Source: Lewinella sp. JB7
GTDB lineage: Bacteria > Bacteroidota > Bacteroidia > Chitinophagales > Saprospiraceae
Direction of reading: 5' to 3'
Assembly: GCF_024297185.1 (NCBI RefSeq)
Contig: NZ_JANCTD010000006.1
Span: forward strand, 186,001 to 250,000
DNA: 64,000 nt
Every line of letters begins with the position of its first letter. Position 1 is the first letter of the stretch. The position numbers were made by a program, and so were the translations under genes. This document shows, piece by piece, positions 42,259 to 50,426 of this stretch. A model generated the notes under the pieces. That model was not told the DNA's origin. It worked only from the letters and a program-made list of their open reading frames with translations, and searched no databases.

Positions 42259-43052
42259 TCGCCTTTTATGGAATAAAGGTAGTCAATCGCTTTCCCCGAC
42301 CTAATGATACGGTCAGTTTCGTCATATAGGTCTTTAAACTTTATAGTACGCATACCATAGCTTTCATCATATTTATCTCCTTTATACAGACCCGCGGCCC
42401 ACAGATGCTCCATCATACGATTCACATCCGTAGTTACCCCCTTTTCAATATCCCTGACGTATAATTTGTACGTTCGTTCGGAAGTCTTGCCGGTATGATC
42501 CGTGTACAGACCGCTGAAGTCTTTGTAATACCGGTAGTCGACTTGGTTTTGCTCTTCCACGAAATGATAGCTCGTCATGCTGTTTTGATCATCCAGACCA
42601 ATGACCGCAACTTTACCATCCAGTTCCTTGAGCATTGCAAAGGGTGAGTCACTCCCGTATCCACTAACGTTATCTATCCCCCTGAAATGTTCTGCATGAT
42701 GCCCCCGGACGGCAAACGAATAGATCGGGTGTCCCGTTCTCACGGAGTCCGTATCTAGGCGGCCTACCTCAGTTAGAGCCCCCATATGCGATGGAGTGTT
42801 CAATATATCAAATGTCCGCACTTTGGGGAAGTCGAAATTGAACAACGGTAACAACAATGTACCTGACTTCCCTACGGCCTCTACTAAAGAGTCATAGACC
42901 AATTTTGGGGTGACTTTGACCTCAGTGCGCGGGGACAATTTTCGTAGCAACCGCCTGAGGGAGGAATGGACCAGTACAGTATCTCCGTGCTCGATTCCAC
43001 TTTTTCTCCACTGTCCACTTAATTCTTTGATTACCGAAGTTTCATCCCTCAT
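42255..43052 (-). CDS. AAC(3)-family N-acyltransferase
   Basis: 265 residues of the aminoglycoside 3-N-acetyltransferase fold: GDTVLVHSSLRRLLRKL (CoA-binding start), LVEAVGKSGTLLLPLFNF, THP-like RTGHPIYSFAVRG (the conserved xSxHP), YGSDSPFAMLKELDGKVAVIGL and NSMTSYHFVEEQ. No resistance context is present. In surface-glycan loci members of this family act as sugar N-acyltransferases. Adjacent MaoC, NulO-synthase and oxidoreductase genes suggest acylation of an amino group of a NulO precursor. The start is 31 bases after the SDR stop; its stop overlaps the MaoC start by ATGA. Confidence 0.85.
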   Translation of the reverse strand: MRDETSVIKELSGQWRKSGIEHGDTVLVHSSLRRLLRKLSPRTEVKVTPKLVYDSLVEAVGKSGTLLLPLFNFDFPKVRTFDILNTPSHMGALTEVGRLDTDSVRTGHPIYSFAVRGHHAEHFRGIDNVSGYGSDSPFAMLKELDGKVAVIGLDDQNSMTSYHFVEEQNQVDYRYYKDFSGLYTDHTGKTSERTYKLYVRDIEKGVTTDVNRMMEHLWAAGLYKGDKYDESYGMRTIKFKDLYDETDRIIRSGKAIDYLYSIKGD

Positions 43053-43083
43053 ACTAAGCCATTTTTATGGGTTACGTTTTCAC

Positions 43084-43905
43084 TTACCATGCCGTCCATC
43101 CACCATCAACATTCAAATTGGCGCCCGTCATATAAGCGGAGGCGTCTGACATCAGAAAAAGAATGGCCCCTTGATAGTCGTCAGCTGAAGCCATTCTTCC
43201 CAGGGGGGTCAATTTGGTATAATTCGCAATAAACTCGTCCGACTGATTGTTGAACACGCCACCTGGGCTGAGGCAGTTAGCCCGAATATTCTTATCGGCT
43301 ACATGGGTGGCCACATACCGCGTGAAGTTGATTAACGCGGCCTTGGACGTACCATACGCTACAGGCGAATTAATTCCCGAGTCGCCGTATACGTGCTTAT
43401 TTGCGCTTACGTTCCCGTACGTCGATGAAATGTTCACGATAACACCACCACCGTTCTGTTCGAGGTACGGAATAGCCGACTGCGTCATTAAAAAGGACCC
43501 CTTCAGGTTTACGTCGTGGACCATGTTCCAGGCCTCTTCCGGATACTCTTCGAGCGGAGCGAAAAAGTTAGACGATGTATCGAGTTTACGCGTATTCCCT
43601 TTAAAGTGAAAACAATTTATCAATCCATACAACGGACCGTATGTTTCCCCCGCCCGCCGGAAAAAATCTAGGACGTCTCTCTTTTTAGTAACGTCTAACG
43701 GAAAAACGTGGATTCTATTCCGCAGCGCATCAGTTTCGACCGTCGAAAGTTTTTGCTGAGCCATTTCGACATCCACGTCAGCGATCAGTATGGTAGCCCC
43801 AGCTTCGGCCAGTATTCGACAGAATGAAAACCCAATCTGTCCCGCTCCTCCACCAACGATGATCGTGCGATTCTTTAACCCGAAAAGCTTATCTATCTTA
43901 TTCAT
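43084..43905 (-). CDS. Short-chain dehydrogenase/reductase
   Basis: 273 residues, classical SDR: IIVGGGAGQIGFSFCRIL (a GxxxGxG-type nucleotide loop with a Gly-rich variant start), ADVDVEMAQ (acidic residue after beta-2, favouring NAD), LINCFHFKG, VNISSTYG (catalytic Ser), VAYGTSKAALINFTR (YxxxK) and a C-terminal SAYMTGANLNVDGGWTAW, typical of the family. It overlaps the Gfo/Idh/MocA gene by eight bases. It presumably reduces or oxidises an intermediate of the NulO precursor. Confidence 0.88.
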   Translation of the reverse strand: MNKIDKLFGLKNRTIIVGGGAGQIGFSFCRILAEAGATILIADVDVEMAQQKLSTVETDALRNRIHVFPLDVTKKRDVLDFFRRAGETYGPLYGLINCFHFKGNTRKLDTSSNFFAPLEEYPEEAWNMVHDVNLKGSFLMTQSAIPYLEQNGGGVIVNISSTYGNVSANKHVYGDSGINSPVAYGTSKAALINFTRYVATHVADKNIRANCLSPGGVFNNQSDEFIANYTKLTPLGRMASADDYQGAILFLMSDASAYMTGANLNVDGGWTAW

Positions 43906-44890
43906 TTCGTAGTTTTTTTCCTTGCACTCCAGATTCGTGCATCAATAGCATTAACTCGGTATTCCTTACAGCGTGATCGAAATCTAGATCGTGGGAAACA
44001 CTACCTTTGCCTACAAGATCGAGAAATGTGCGGAGTTCATTTATGTAAAGATGATTAACCTCAAAGTCTACCGGTGTGGCAATTACCTGGTCCTCGCTCC
44101 GGTGTTGCTTCAGGTTGATCTCGTTAGCGTGCCAATCCCACGTAAGCTTACCCTCCTCACAGAGTATAATGATGTTTCTGTCGTAATCCTTTTGCAGGTA
44201 ATCTAAGTGCAGGGTAATCAACTTATCCGGATAGCTGAAGATTGCCTCGCACTGTTCTTCAACCTCGATACCTAACATTCCGGTGTTGCCGACTTCACAG
44301 TAGACAGATACGGGTTCTCCAAAAAGGTACTGGATCAGATCAAGCTCGTGGGTGATGGTATTGATCACTCCACCACCAAGTTCCCTGCGGGAAGCGTAAC
44401 TGTCCCGATAATCCTCCCAGGGGTGCCAGTACGGCAAGTAGCTTCCGAAAGAGAACCGGGCAGAGTATACCTTTCCAAGCGACCCGGATTGCAACACCTC
44501 ATTAATTCTACGTACCAAGGGATGAAAGCGTAACATGAAACCAATGAAAAACGTAACGGGGCCGGAGGTGAGAATGGAGTGTGTCTCAGCAAGGGCCTGC
44601 CGAGAGTGAATCAAGGGTTTCTCGACGAAAATTGCAGCACCATTATTTACCGCAAATTCTATTCCTTCATTATGCAATGAAGTGGGCGTACAGACAAAAA
44701 CGGCCGCAAATTCGATTTTGGCGGCCTCTGTAAAGGACGTTACAATTACTACCTGATGTTCGAGTTCGAAGGCGGAATCGTGTTTTCGTCTTAGTACCCA
44801 AATGTTCTGGTATCCTAGAATTTGCAGATTGCGCAGATGTCTCTTTCCGATGGAGCCGCCTCCGACAATCAAAAAATTCATCGATCTCAC
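43898..44890 (-). CDS. Gfo/Idh/MocA family oxidoreductase
   Basis: 330 residues. NAD(P)-binding LIVGGGSIGKRHLRNLQIL, FVCTPTSLHNEGIEFA, FVEKPLIHSRQAL (EKP, catalytic Lys), and the C-terminal half with RRELGGGVINTITHELDLIQY (active-site H-x-x-D). Such enzymes in NulO and lipid A loci oxidise C3 of UDP-sugars or act on keto-intermediates. ATGA overlap with the KdsC-like phosphatase gene and an eight-base overlap with the SDR gene place it within a tight cassette. Confidence 0.88.
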   Translation of the reverse strand: MRSMNFLIVGGGSIGKRHLRNLQILGYQNIWVLRRKHDSAFELEHQVVIVTSFTEAAKIEFAAVFVCTPTSLHNEGIEFAVNNGAAIFVEKPLIHSRQALAETHSILTSGPVTFFIGFMLRFHPLVRRINEVLQSGSLGKVYSARFSFGSYLPYWHPWEDYRDSYASRRELGGGVINTITHELDLIQYLFGEPVSVYCEVGNTGMLGIEVEEQCEAIFSYPDKLITLHLDYLQKDYDRNIIILCEEGKLTWDWHANEINLKQHRSEDQVIATPVDFEVNHLYINELRTFLDLVGKGSVSHDLDFDHAVRNTELMLLMHESGVQGKKLRNE

Positions 44891-45411
44891 TGGTTGAACG
44901 AGCTATTTTGGTTCAGGTATCGTTGGACTATTTCATCCAGCAGGTTGTTGCGTTCAAGGTAACGTTCGACAAATTGGCGGAATGCCCCGTCCCCACCCCT
45001 TACTGGAATAATCCAATCGACCCGCTTTTTTACGTAAGATGGGGCATTGAACGGACATGCACTCAGACCAACCCGCCCGAGTAACAGCAGATCGTTGATA
45101 TCGTCACCAATATAGGCAACTTCCGTTAGGTCCAGGTTTAGGCGGTTACACAGATCGGTCGCTACGGCAACCTTATCTTTGACCCCTAGAAAGACATGTC
45201 GAATCTGCAGTTTCTCCGCCCTTCTTTTTACAATATCAGTGTTTTCGCCGGTGATTATCGCTGTAGGAATATTAAGTAATTTAAGGAATAAAACGCCTGC
45301 ACTATCGGATGTATTAAATTTTTTGAGTTCGTTCCCCGATTGATCATAGTACATACCACCATCCGTCCAGACACCGTCAATATCCGTTATAAACAACTTG
45401 ATGTTTTCCAT
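44887..45411 (-). CDS. KdsC-like HAD phosphatase
   Basis: 174 residues, the small cap-less C0 type (KDO 8-phosphate/NulO 9-phosphate phosphatase). HAD motifs: I ITDIDGVWTDGGM (DxD), II AIITGENTD, III the lysine in LGVKDKV, IV YIGDDINDLLLL. It follows the fused synthase by 16 bases. A phosphatase in this position implies that the synthase yields a phosphorylated nine- (or eight-) carbon acid, as in the Kdn-9-phosphate pathway described for Bacteroides thetaiotaomicron, rather than the phosphate-free bacterial NeuB route. That implication is inferred. Confidence 0.88.
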   Translation of the reverse strand: MENIKLFITDIDGVWTDGGMYYDQSGNELKKFNTSDSAGVLFLKLLNIPTAIITGENTDIVKRRAEKLQIRHVFLGVKDKVAVATDLCNRLNLDLTEVAYIGDDINDLLLLGRVGLSACPFNAPSYVKKRVDWIIPVRGGDGAFRQFVERYLERNNLLDEIVQRYLNQNSSFNQ

Positions 45412-45427
45412 TACACTTTAGGCCAAA

Positions 45428-47176
45428 TTATGCAAAGAATTCTGGCGACAGAGTAGTATCCGCCTCAATGTCTTTTTGCGAAATTTTGCCCACTATTTGG
45501 CTACGGTTCTTCCACGAGAGTCCGGTTCCAGGACTTTTCAGGCACAGCATATCTTCCGTTACTACGGTCCCCTTAGGTATATTACGATTACTAGTAACAC
45601 TTCGGGCCAGTTTTTCCTTCGCAGCCAGAGTAGCTGGATTAACGACTTTCACCCCGTCGCCCTTCGCTTTTTCAGAAAGCCGGATGTATTCAATCATTTT
45701 TTTCAATCCGGGTTCTTCCAGAGAGCCTGCCTGATCGCTACCCTTCATGGCCCGCGACAAGGTTATATGCTTTTCGATGACGGCGGCGCCCATTACGGAA
45801 GCCGCTACCGAAGCAATGATACCCGCCGTGTGGTCAGAGAAGCCGGTTATCTTATGGTACCTCTCCCGAAGGGTGTGCATCGCTTGTAAATTCACGTTTT
45901 CCATATCCGCTGGATACTGAGAGACACACTGCAGGATTACAATGTCCTGCCGATCCTTTCCTAATACTTCCAGTGCGTCTTCAATATCCTCATGACTGGC
46001 CATACCCGTAGATATGATAACCGGTTTTCCGGTTTTTGCCATGGCCGCGAGGGCGGGCAGGTTGGTCAGGTCTCGAGAAGCTACTTTGTAGAATGGAACT
46101 CCAATCCGTTCCATCATTTCCACCGAGGGTACATCGCAGGGGGTACAGAAGTATGGTACTCCTTGCGACATGGCATATTCCTTTAATTCCAGGTGCTGCT
46201 CTTCATTTAGTTCAAGAAAAATTCGGTGTTCTCCGTAGGTCTTTCCAAAGGAATTAGGACTGTCGTATGCCCGATCAAATGCCTCCCTGGTCAGTTCAGA
46301 GGGGATATCCCTTTTTTGAAACTTTACGGCGTCAGCTCCGCAGCGTACCGCCATATCGATCAAATTCTTCGCCGTTTGCACGTCTCCATTATGATTTTGG
46401 CCAATCTCGGCAATCACGAAGGTGGGATATCCGTCCCCTATCCAGGCGTTACCTAACTTAATTGCAAGGCCATGGTCCCGAGAAGGCAAAGTAGATGCTA
46501 TATATGAATCTAACCAGTCATAAACCTTGGTAAAGTTGAAGCCATCGTAGGTTACCGATGTCAATAGTTCCTCAAAACGATGAAGATCCTCCTTTGTATC
46601 TACAGTCAGATAACGGTCCAGATCGTTGCGTAGGCCGCCGAAATCGCGCGGAAGCGTTTGGAGTTTGAAGTCGTTTTGGTGCTTTCTAAGGAAAGGAGTA
46701 ACGTGTTCTTTATCAAAATTTTCCGTTGCTAGAGAGTGTGTCTCGCGCAGGGCACGAACTTTGATAAATTCCGGCACGATGTGCGACAAACCGTCAATGT
46801 GCGTGTAATCGAAATTTCCTTTGACATGTGCTTCAAAGGCTTGCTGAGCTATTCCGACATGGTAAATTGGATTGTCGGCTGTAAATCTGAGAACTTGATC
46901 TTCCTCGTCTAGATCAGCCGCTGCGTCGTTGAATCGCCGGAGCACGTTCACCGAATCTCCTCGGAAAATGTAAACCCCTAGATTGTTCGCTGCGGCAGCA
47001 ATCGGGTCGTCAGCTTCCGATCGCGTTGTTGCGATCATTACTTCGTCTACGAACGGAAAGGATTTGACGGCATTCACGACCCGATAAAGCAGTGGAATCT
47101 CTGCAATCGCCATGAGGGTCTTTCCCCGAAGTCGTTGACTGAGCATTCTGGCTTGTATAATCGCCCGTACTTTCAT
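45428..47176 (-). CDS. Fused SpsF-like cytidylyltransferase and NeuB/SpsE-like nonulosonate synthase
   Basis: 582 residues. Residues 1-230 form a nucleotidyltransferase of the SpsF/CMP-sugar synthetase type: AIIQARMLSQRLRGKTL (the family loop), VMIATTRSEADDPIA, VLRFTADNPIY. Residues 240-582 form a NeuB-type synthase: FVIAEIGQNHNGDVQTAK, DAVKFQKRDIPSELT, FYKVASRDLTNLPAL, ISTGMASHEDI, ITGFSDHTAG and a SAF-like C-terminus (NRNIPKGTVVTEDMLCLKS). SDQAGSLEEPGL stands where PseI has a VDSAFSLEP motif, so this is not pseudaminate synthase. One polypeptide would condense PEP with a hexose and activate the product with CTP. It heads the NulO cassette. Confidence 0.88.
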   Translation of the reverse strand: MKVRAIIQARMLSQRLRGKTLMAIAEIPLLYRVVNAVKSFPFVDEVMIATTRSEADDPIAAAANNLGVYIFRGDSVNVLRRFNDAAADLDEEDQVLRFTADNPIYHVGIAQQAFEAHVKGNFDYTHIDGLSHIVPEFIKVRALRETHSLATENFDKEHVTPFLRKHQNDFKLQTLPRDFGGLRNDLDRYLTVDTKEDLHRFEELLTSVTYDGFNFTKVYDWLDSYIASTLPSRDHGLAIKLGNAWIGDGYPTFVIAEIGQNHNGDVQTAKNLIDMAVRCGADAVKFQKRDIPSELTREAFDRAYDSPNSFGKTYGEHRIFLELNEEQHLELKEYAMSQGVPYFCTPCDVPSVEMMERIGVPFYKVASRDLTNLPALAAMAKTGKPVIISTGMASHEDIEDALEVLGKDRQDIVILQCVSQYPADMENVNLQAMHTLRERYHKITGFSDHTAGIIASVAASVMGAAVIEKHITLSRAMKGSDQAGSLEEPGLKKMIEYIRLSEKAKGDGVKVVNPATLAAKEKLARSVTSNRNIPKGTVVTEDMLCLKSPGTGLSWKNRSQIVGKISQKDIEADTTLSPEFFA

Positions 47177-47220
47177 GAGATATTTTTTTTAAAACGTTTA
47201 TTATTTATTAGGTTATCCCT

Positions 47221-49617
47221 TTACCAAAATTTCCACCATTTTCCGTCGTCTTCGTCATTATCGTAGTAGCCGTAGCCATAACCATAGCCGTAGCCGTAAC
47301 CGTAGCCATAACCATAGCCGCCCCCATAGCTATTACCCCGTGGGATCCCGTTAATGACGCAAGCCATGTTGTCAAGCTTTTTATCGCGATAAATTTTGTC
47401 GATGTAGGCGGCAACCGGTTTGCGCGAAACGCCCACGCGCACAACGAAAAGACTGTTCGTCACATACTGGTTAATCAGGAAAGCGTCGGTGACCAAGCCC
47501 ACTGGTGGTGTGTCTATTAGGATGCAATCGTAGTTCTCCTTTGCATATTCCATGAACGCCTGCATGCGTTGAGTCGTGATCAACTCAGCAGGGTTGGGGG
47601 GGATCGGCCCACTGGTCACGAAGTCAAGATTTTCGTGGTATTCGCTCGCACGAATGATATCCTTAGGATCGATCGATTCACCAACTACAAAATTTGATAT
47701 TCCCACTGTCGTATCCTTCTGTCCCAGATAGTTTCCAAGCTTCGGTTTTCGAAGATCCAGTCCGACTATCAGAGTCCGCAAATTAGATATGGCCATACTA
47801 ATCCCCAGATTAACCGTAATAAAAGTTTTTCCTTCTCCCCCCATCAGGGAAGTTACTAATATGACCGGTGGAGAACTATCACTGTTACTTTTAAACATGA
47901 ACCGTAAATTGGTCCTCACCAACCGGAACATCTCTGCAATACCACTACGGCTGTCTATAGATACAACAATCCTCTCGAACTTATTGTGGACGTTAATTCC
48001 GCCGACAATCGGGATGTCAGAAAACTCCCGGATGTCTTTTTCGCTCCGTATTTTATCATCTAGTATCTGCCGCGTAAGAATCCCACCTATAGGCAATACT
48101 AGTCCCAGGAATGCCGCGAGCGCGTACACGTTCAATGGAATCGGCCTGACGGGACTGCTAAGTGCCAGTGCGGGATCAATCAAGCGCGAATTAGGTGTCG
48201 TTACTGCCAGGGAAAGTGCCGTTTCTTCACGTTTCTCAAGTAAATACAAAAACAGATTCTCCTTGATGATTTGTTGCCGCCGCCGCTCCAGCAACTCGCG
48301 CTCCGCTCGAGGGATGTTGCTCAAGGTTTGCCGAAGATCATTGTATTTACGCTCGACCTTGGCCTTCTCGCGGTCAATAGTACCTAAATAAGATTGTAGA
48401 TTTTGCAATATCATTCCCCGGAGTCCCGCGATCTGATCATCGAGTTGTACGAGTAACGGATTTTCGCCACGGGCGCTTTGTCGAAGTTTATCTCTTTGGA
48501 TGACCAGGTCATTATATTGTTCGATCTGTTCATTCAGCTGTGGCAGATCAGCATTGATCACGACCGGCAGTAGGTTCTCAGTTCCTTGTTGCCCCCTCAT
48601 TTGCTCGAGCAACGCTTCGGAAAGTTCCCGTTGCGTTTCCAGCGTTGCAATACTATTTTCGTACTCCGTCACTCGCTCTAGGACGGCTTCCGCACGCGTG
48701 CTGAGCTCGAGTCCTATATTGTTGCGGCTCTTGTACTGTTCGAGTTCACCCTCAACAACGGCAAGTTCGGCTGTCAGAAATACCAAACGCTCCTCAATAA
48801 AATCCAAGGTATTCTTTCCCACCCGGTTCTTATCGTTCAGGGTGGCTTGGTTGTACTTATTGATCAAGGTATTTATTACGGCTTCTGCCTTGTAACCGTT
48901 ATAGTCCGTCAAGCGCAGCTCAAGTACGTTGGCGGCGCCACCGACCTGATTGATAGAAACTCGATTCGCATAATTACGCGCGGTACCCAACCGGTCACTG
49001 AAGTGTATCGCGATCGGCAGTAATGAGTCGATCTCCCGGTCATCGGGGGCGATAACTCTGATGCTGCCCTGACCAAGGGGTATCTCTTGGCCATAGCTGT
49101 ATTCACTTTCAACGTCTTCTCCATTCAAGCGGCCCAAGCGTCCACCACCGATGTCCTTCACCACGATGCTTTGCCCGATTAGTGCCTCGGCCTCCAAATT
49201 CATAGTGTCAACTATGAGAGGCACATGCCGAAAAAGTTCGGTATCCTTAACTCTCCCCTTGGCAAAATACCGGATCTGGAGGTTCAGTTCATCGACGACT
49301 TCCAACATAAGAGTGCGTGACTTGATGATCTCAATCTCGTTAAGAATATCGGCGTTGTTGCGCACTAGGCCTAGGTCCTGTAAGATCGCTTCCTCACTAA
49401 GCGAAGGGGTGTTGCTACCGTCCTTGATCAGTAACTTGGCGGAGGCCTCATATTCCGGCACGGTGTAGCGGAGGTATAGGTAGGCCATCATTATGAAAAC
49501 AGCCAATGAGAGAAGGAACCAGTACCAGTATTGTAAGTACCCCCACAGAAATGCTTTGACACTGAAGTGTTGATCCTCCGAACTATCCGTATAATTTAGC
49601 TCTTGATTGGCCTGCAT
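47221..49617 (-). CDS. wzc: Polysaccharide co-polymerase and tyrosine autokinase (Wzc-like)
   Basis: 798 residues; inner-membrane regulator of chain length and export. N-terminal Wzz domain with TM1 (FLLSLAVFIMMAYLYLRYT, about 30-50), a long periplasmic coiled coil (about 270-450), a GNVR-like region, TM2 (ALAAFLGLVLPIGGIL, about 515), then the cytoplasmic BY-kinase domain: Walker A GGEGKT (about 593-598), Walker A' LIVGLDLRKPK and Walker B CILIDTPPVG. The C-terminal tail is a run of Gly-Tyr repeats with eleven tyrosines, the expected autophosphorylation cluster. It pairs with Wza (five bases upstream) and the CpsB-type phosphatase gene. Confidence 0.93.
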   Translation of the reverse strand: MQANQELNYTDSSEDQHFSVKAFLWGYLQYWYWFLLSLAVFIMMAYLYLRYTVPEYEASAKLLIKDGSNTPSLSEEAILQDLGLVRNNADILNEIEIIKSRTLMLEVVDELNLQIRYFAKGRVKDTELFRHVPLIVDTMNLEAEALIGQSIVVKDIGGGRLGRLNGEDVESEYSYGQEIPLGQGSIRVIAPDDREIDSLLPIAIHFSDRLGTARNYANRVSINQVGGAANVLELRLTDYNGYKAEAVINTLINKYNQATLNDKNRVGKNTLDFIEERLVFLTAELAVVEGELEQYKSRNNIGLELSTRAEAVLERVTEYENSIATLETQRELSEALLEQMRGQQGTENLLPVVINADLPQLNEQIEQYNDLVIQRDKLRQSARGENPLLVQLDDQIAGLRGMILQNLQSYLGTIDREKAKVERKYNDLRQTLSNIPRAERELLERRRQQIIKENLFLYLLEKREETALSLAVTTPNSRLIDPALALSSPVRPIPLNVYALAAFLGLVLPIGGILTRQILDDKIRSEKDIREFSDIPIVGGINVHNKFERIVVSIDSRSGIAEMFRLVRTNLRFMFKSNSDSSPPVILVTSLMGGEGKTFITVNLGISMAISNLRTLIVGLDLRKPKLGNYLGQKDTTVGISNFVVGESIDPKDIIRASEYHENLDFVTSGPIPPNPAELITTQRMQAFMEYAKENYDCILIDTPPVGLVTDAFLINQYVTNSLFVVRVGVSRKPVAAYIDKIYRDKKLDNMACVINGIPRGNSYGGGYGYGYGYGYGYGYGYGYYDNDEDDGKWWKFW
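47263..47320 (-). repeat. Short tandem repeat encoding the Gly-Tyr tail of Wzc
   Basis: About nine imperfect copies of a six-base unit (minus strand GGCTAC/GGTTAT/GGCTAT) encode alternating Gly-Tyr. Codon variation between GGC/GGT and TAC/TAT is present, so the array is not a perfect microsatellite, but unit-length slippage would stay in frame and change the number of phosphorylatable tyrosines. Located at the 3' end of the tyrosine-kinase gene. Confidence 0.8.
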
Positions 49618-49622
49618 ATCGG

Positions 49623-50426
49623 TTAATTACTGCTGCTGATGATCACGAATATGGCCGAGATAAGAGATGCCCCTAGGCTGCTCCACTGTACGACGCGTTG
49701 CGTTTGGTCGCGAATCGTCGCGGTTCGTTCCGGCAAAGGTTCTATATAGATGTAGTCATTTTGCCTTAGATAGAAGAACGGGGAGTCAAATATGCTTCGA
49801 TCCTTAAGGTTGATTCTTCCGAAGAGCCTCACCCCATTCTGCTCCCGTATCACGAGAACATTGGTTCGGTTGGCGTACTCCGTAAGTCCCCCTGCTAGAC
49901 CTGCCGCATCCAATACGGTGACCCGTTCATTGGGTAACACGTATGATCCGGGGGTCCGAACTTCACCATCTACGGTAATACGAAAGTTGATGAAGCGGAT
50001 GATGATCGCTGGGTCAACTAGCAGATTGCTTAACCCTTCCTGTAACCGTTTCTTCAGTTGTTCCACGGTGAGTCCCGCAACGTCAACGGTTCCGATGCCC
50101 GGAAAGTCGATGTTGCCAGTCGCATCAACTAAGTATCCAATCAGTGGACGGTTGCCTGCGGCTGACGCCAAATTGGTACTATTCGGAAACAGATTATATG
50201 GCGCGGAAGCGAGTGGATCCGGCGTTATAACCTGGATCGATAGTAGATCATCGGGTTGAATCACCATCGGGGGCGGTGGCAGAGCCCCGGAATCCGGGAA
50301 TTGCCCTTCACTGAAGTTCAGCAATTCCTTATGCTGTACGCAACCGCTCAGGATGAGCAAGAGGGCGAACAGGTAAATCAACTTTGCGATCACATCCTTG
50401 TATTTTGGTTCATTGCAACCGAACAT
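49623..50426 (-). CDS. wza: Wza-like outer-membrane polysaccharide export lipoprotein
   Basis: 267 residues; forms or gates the outer-membrane channel for polysaccharide. Lipoprotein signal IAKLIYLFALLLILSGC; the ATG at 50426 overlaps the phosphatase gene by 17 bases, whereas a GTG at 50393 would begin right before the signal helix and leave a 16-base gap, so that start is an alternative. The Poly_export domain (IQPDDLLSIQVITPDPLASA) and SLBB domains (FRITVDGEVRTPGSYVLP; VLDAAGLAGGLTEYA) are clear. A final hydrophobic helix (LGASLISAIFVIISSS) closes the protein. It is shorter than E. coli Wza, as is usual in Bacteroidota. Confidence 0.92.
   Translation of the reverse strand: MFGCNEPKYKDVIAKLIYLFALLLILSGCVQHKELLNFSEGQFPDSGALPPPPMVIQPDDLLSIQVITPDPLASAPYNLFPNSTNLASAAGNRPLIGYLVDATGNIDFPGIGTVDVAGLTVEQLKKRLQEGLSNLLVDPAIIIRFINFRITVDGEVRTPGSYVLPNERVTVLDAAGLAGGLTEYANRTNVLVIREQNGVRLFGRINLKDRSIFDSPFFYLRQNDYIYIEPLPERTATIRDQTQRVVQWSSLGASLISAIFVIISSSN

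Noticed and set aside
42255-43052. Aminoglycoside resistance gene
   Set aside because: The fold is AAC(3)-like, but the gene is embedded in a sugar-acid cassette with no mobile or resistance context, so an acyltransferase for a sugar is more likely.
47263-47320. Phase-variable microsatellite that switches the gene on and off
   Set aside because: The unit is six bases, so changes in copy number stay in frame and would only change tail length.
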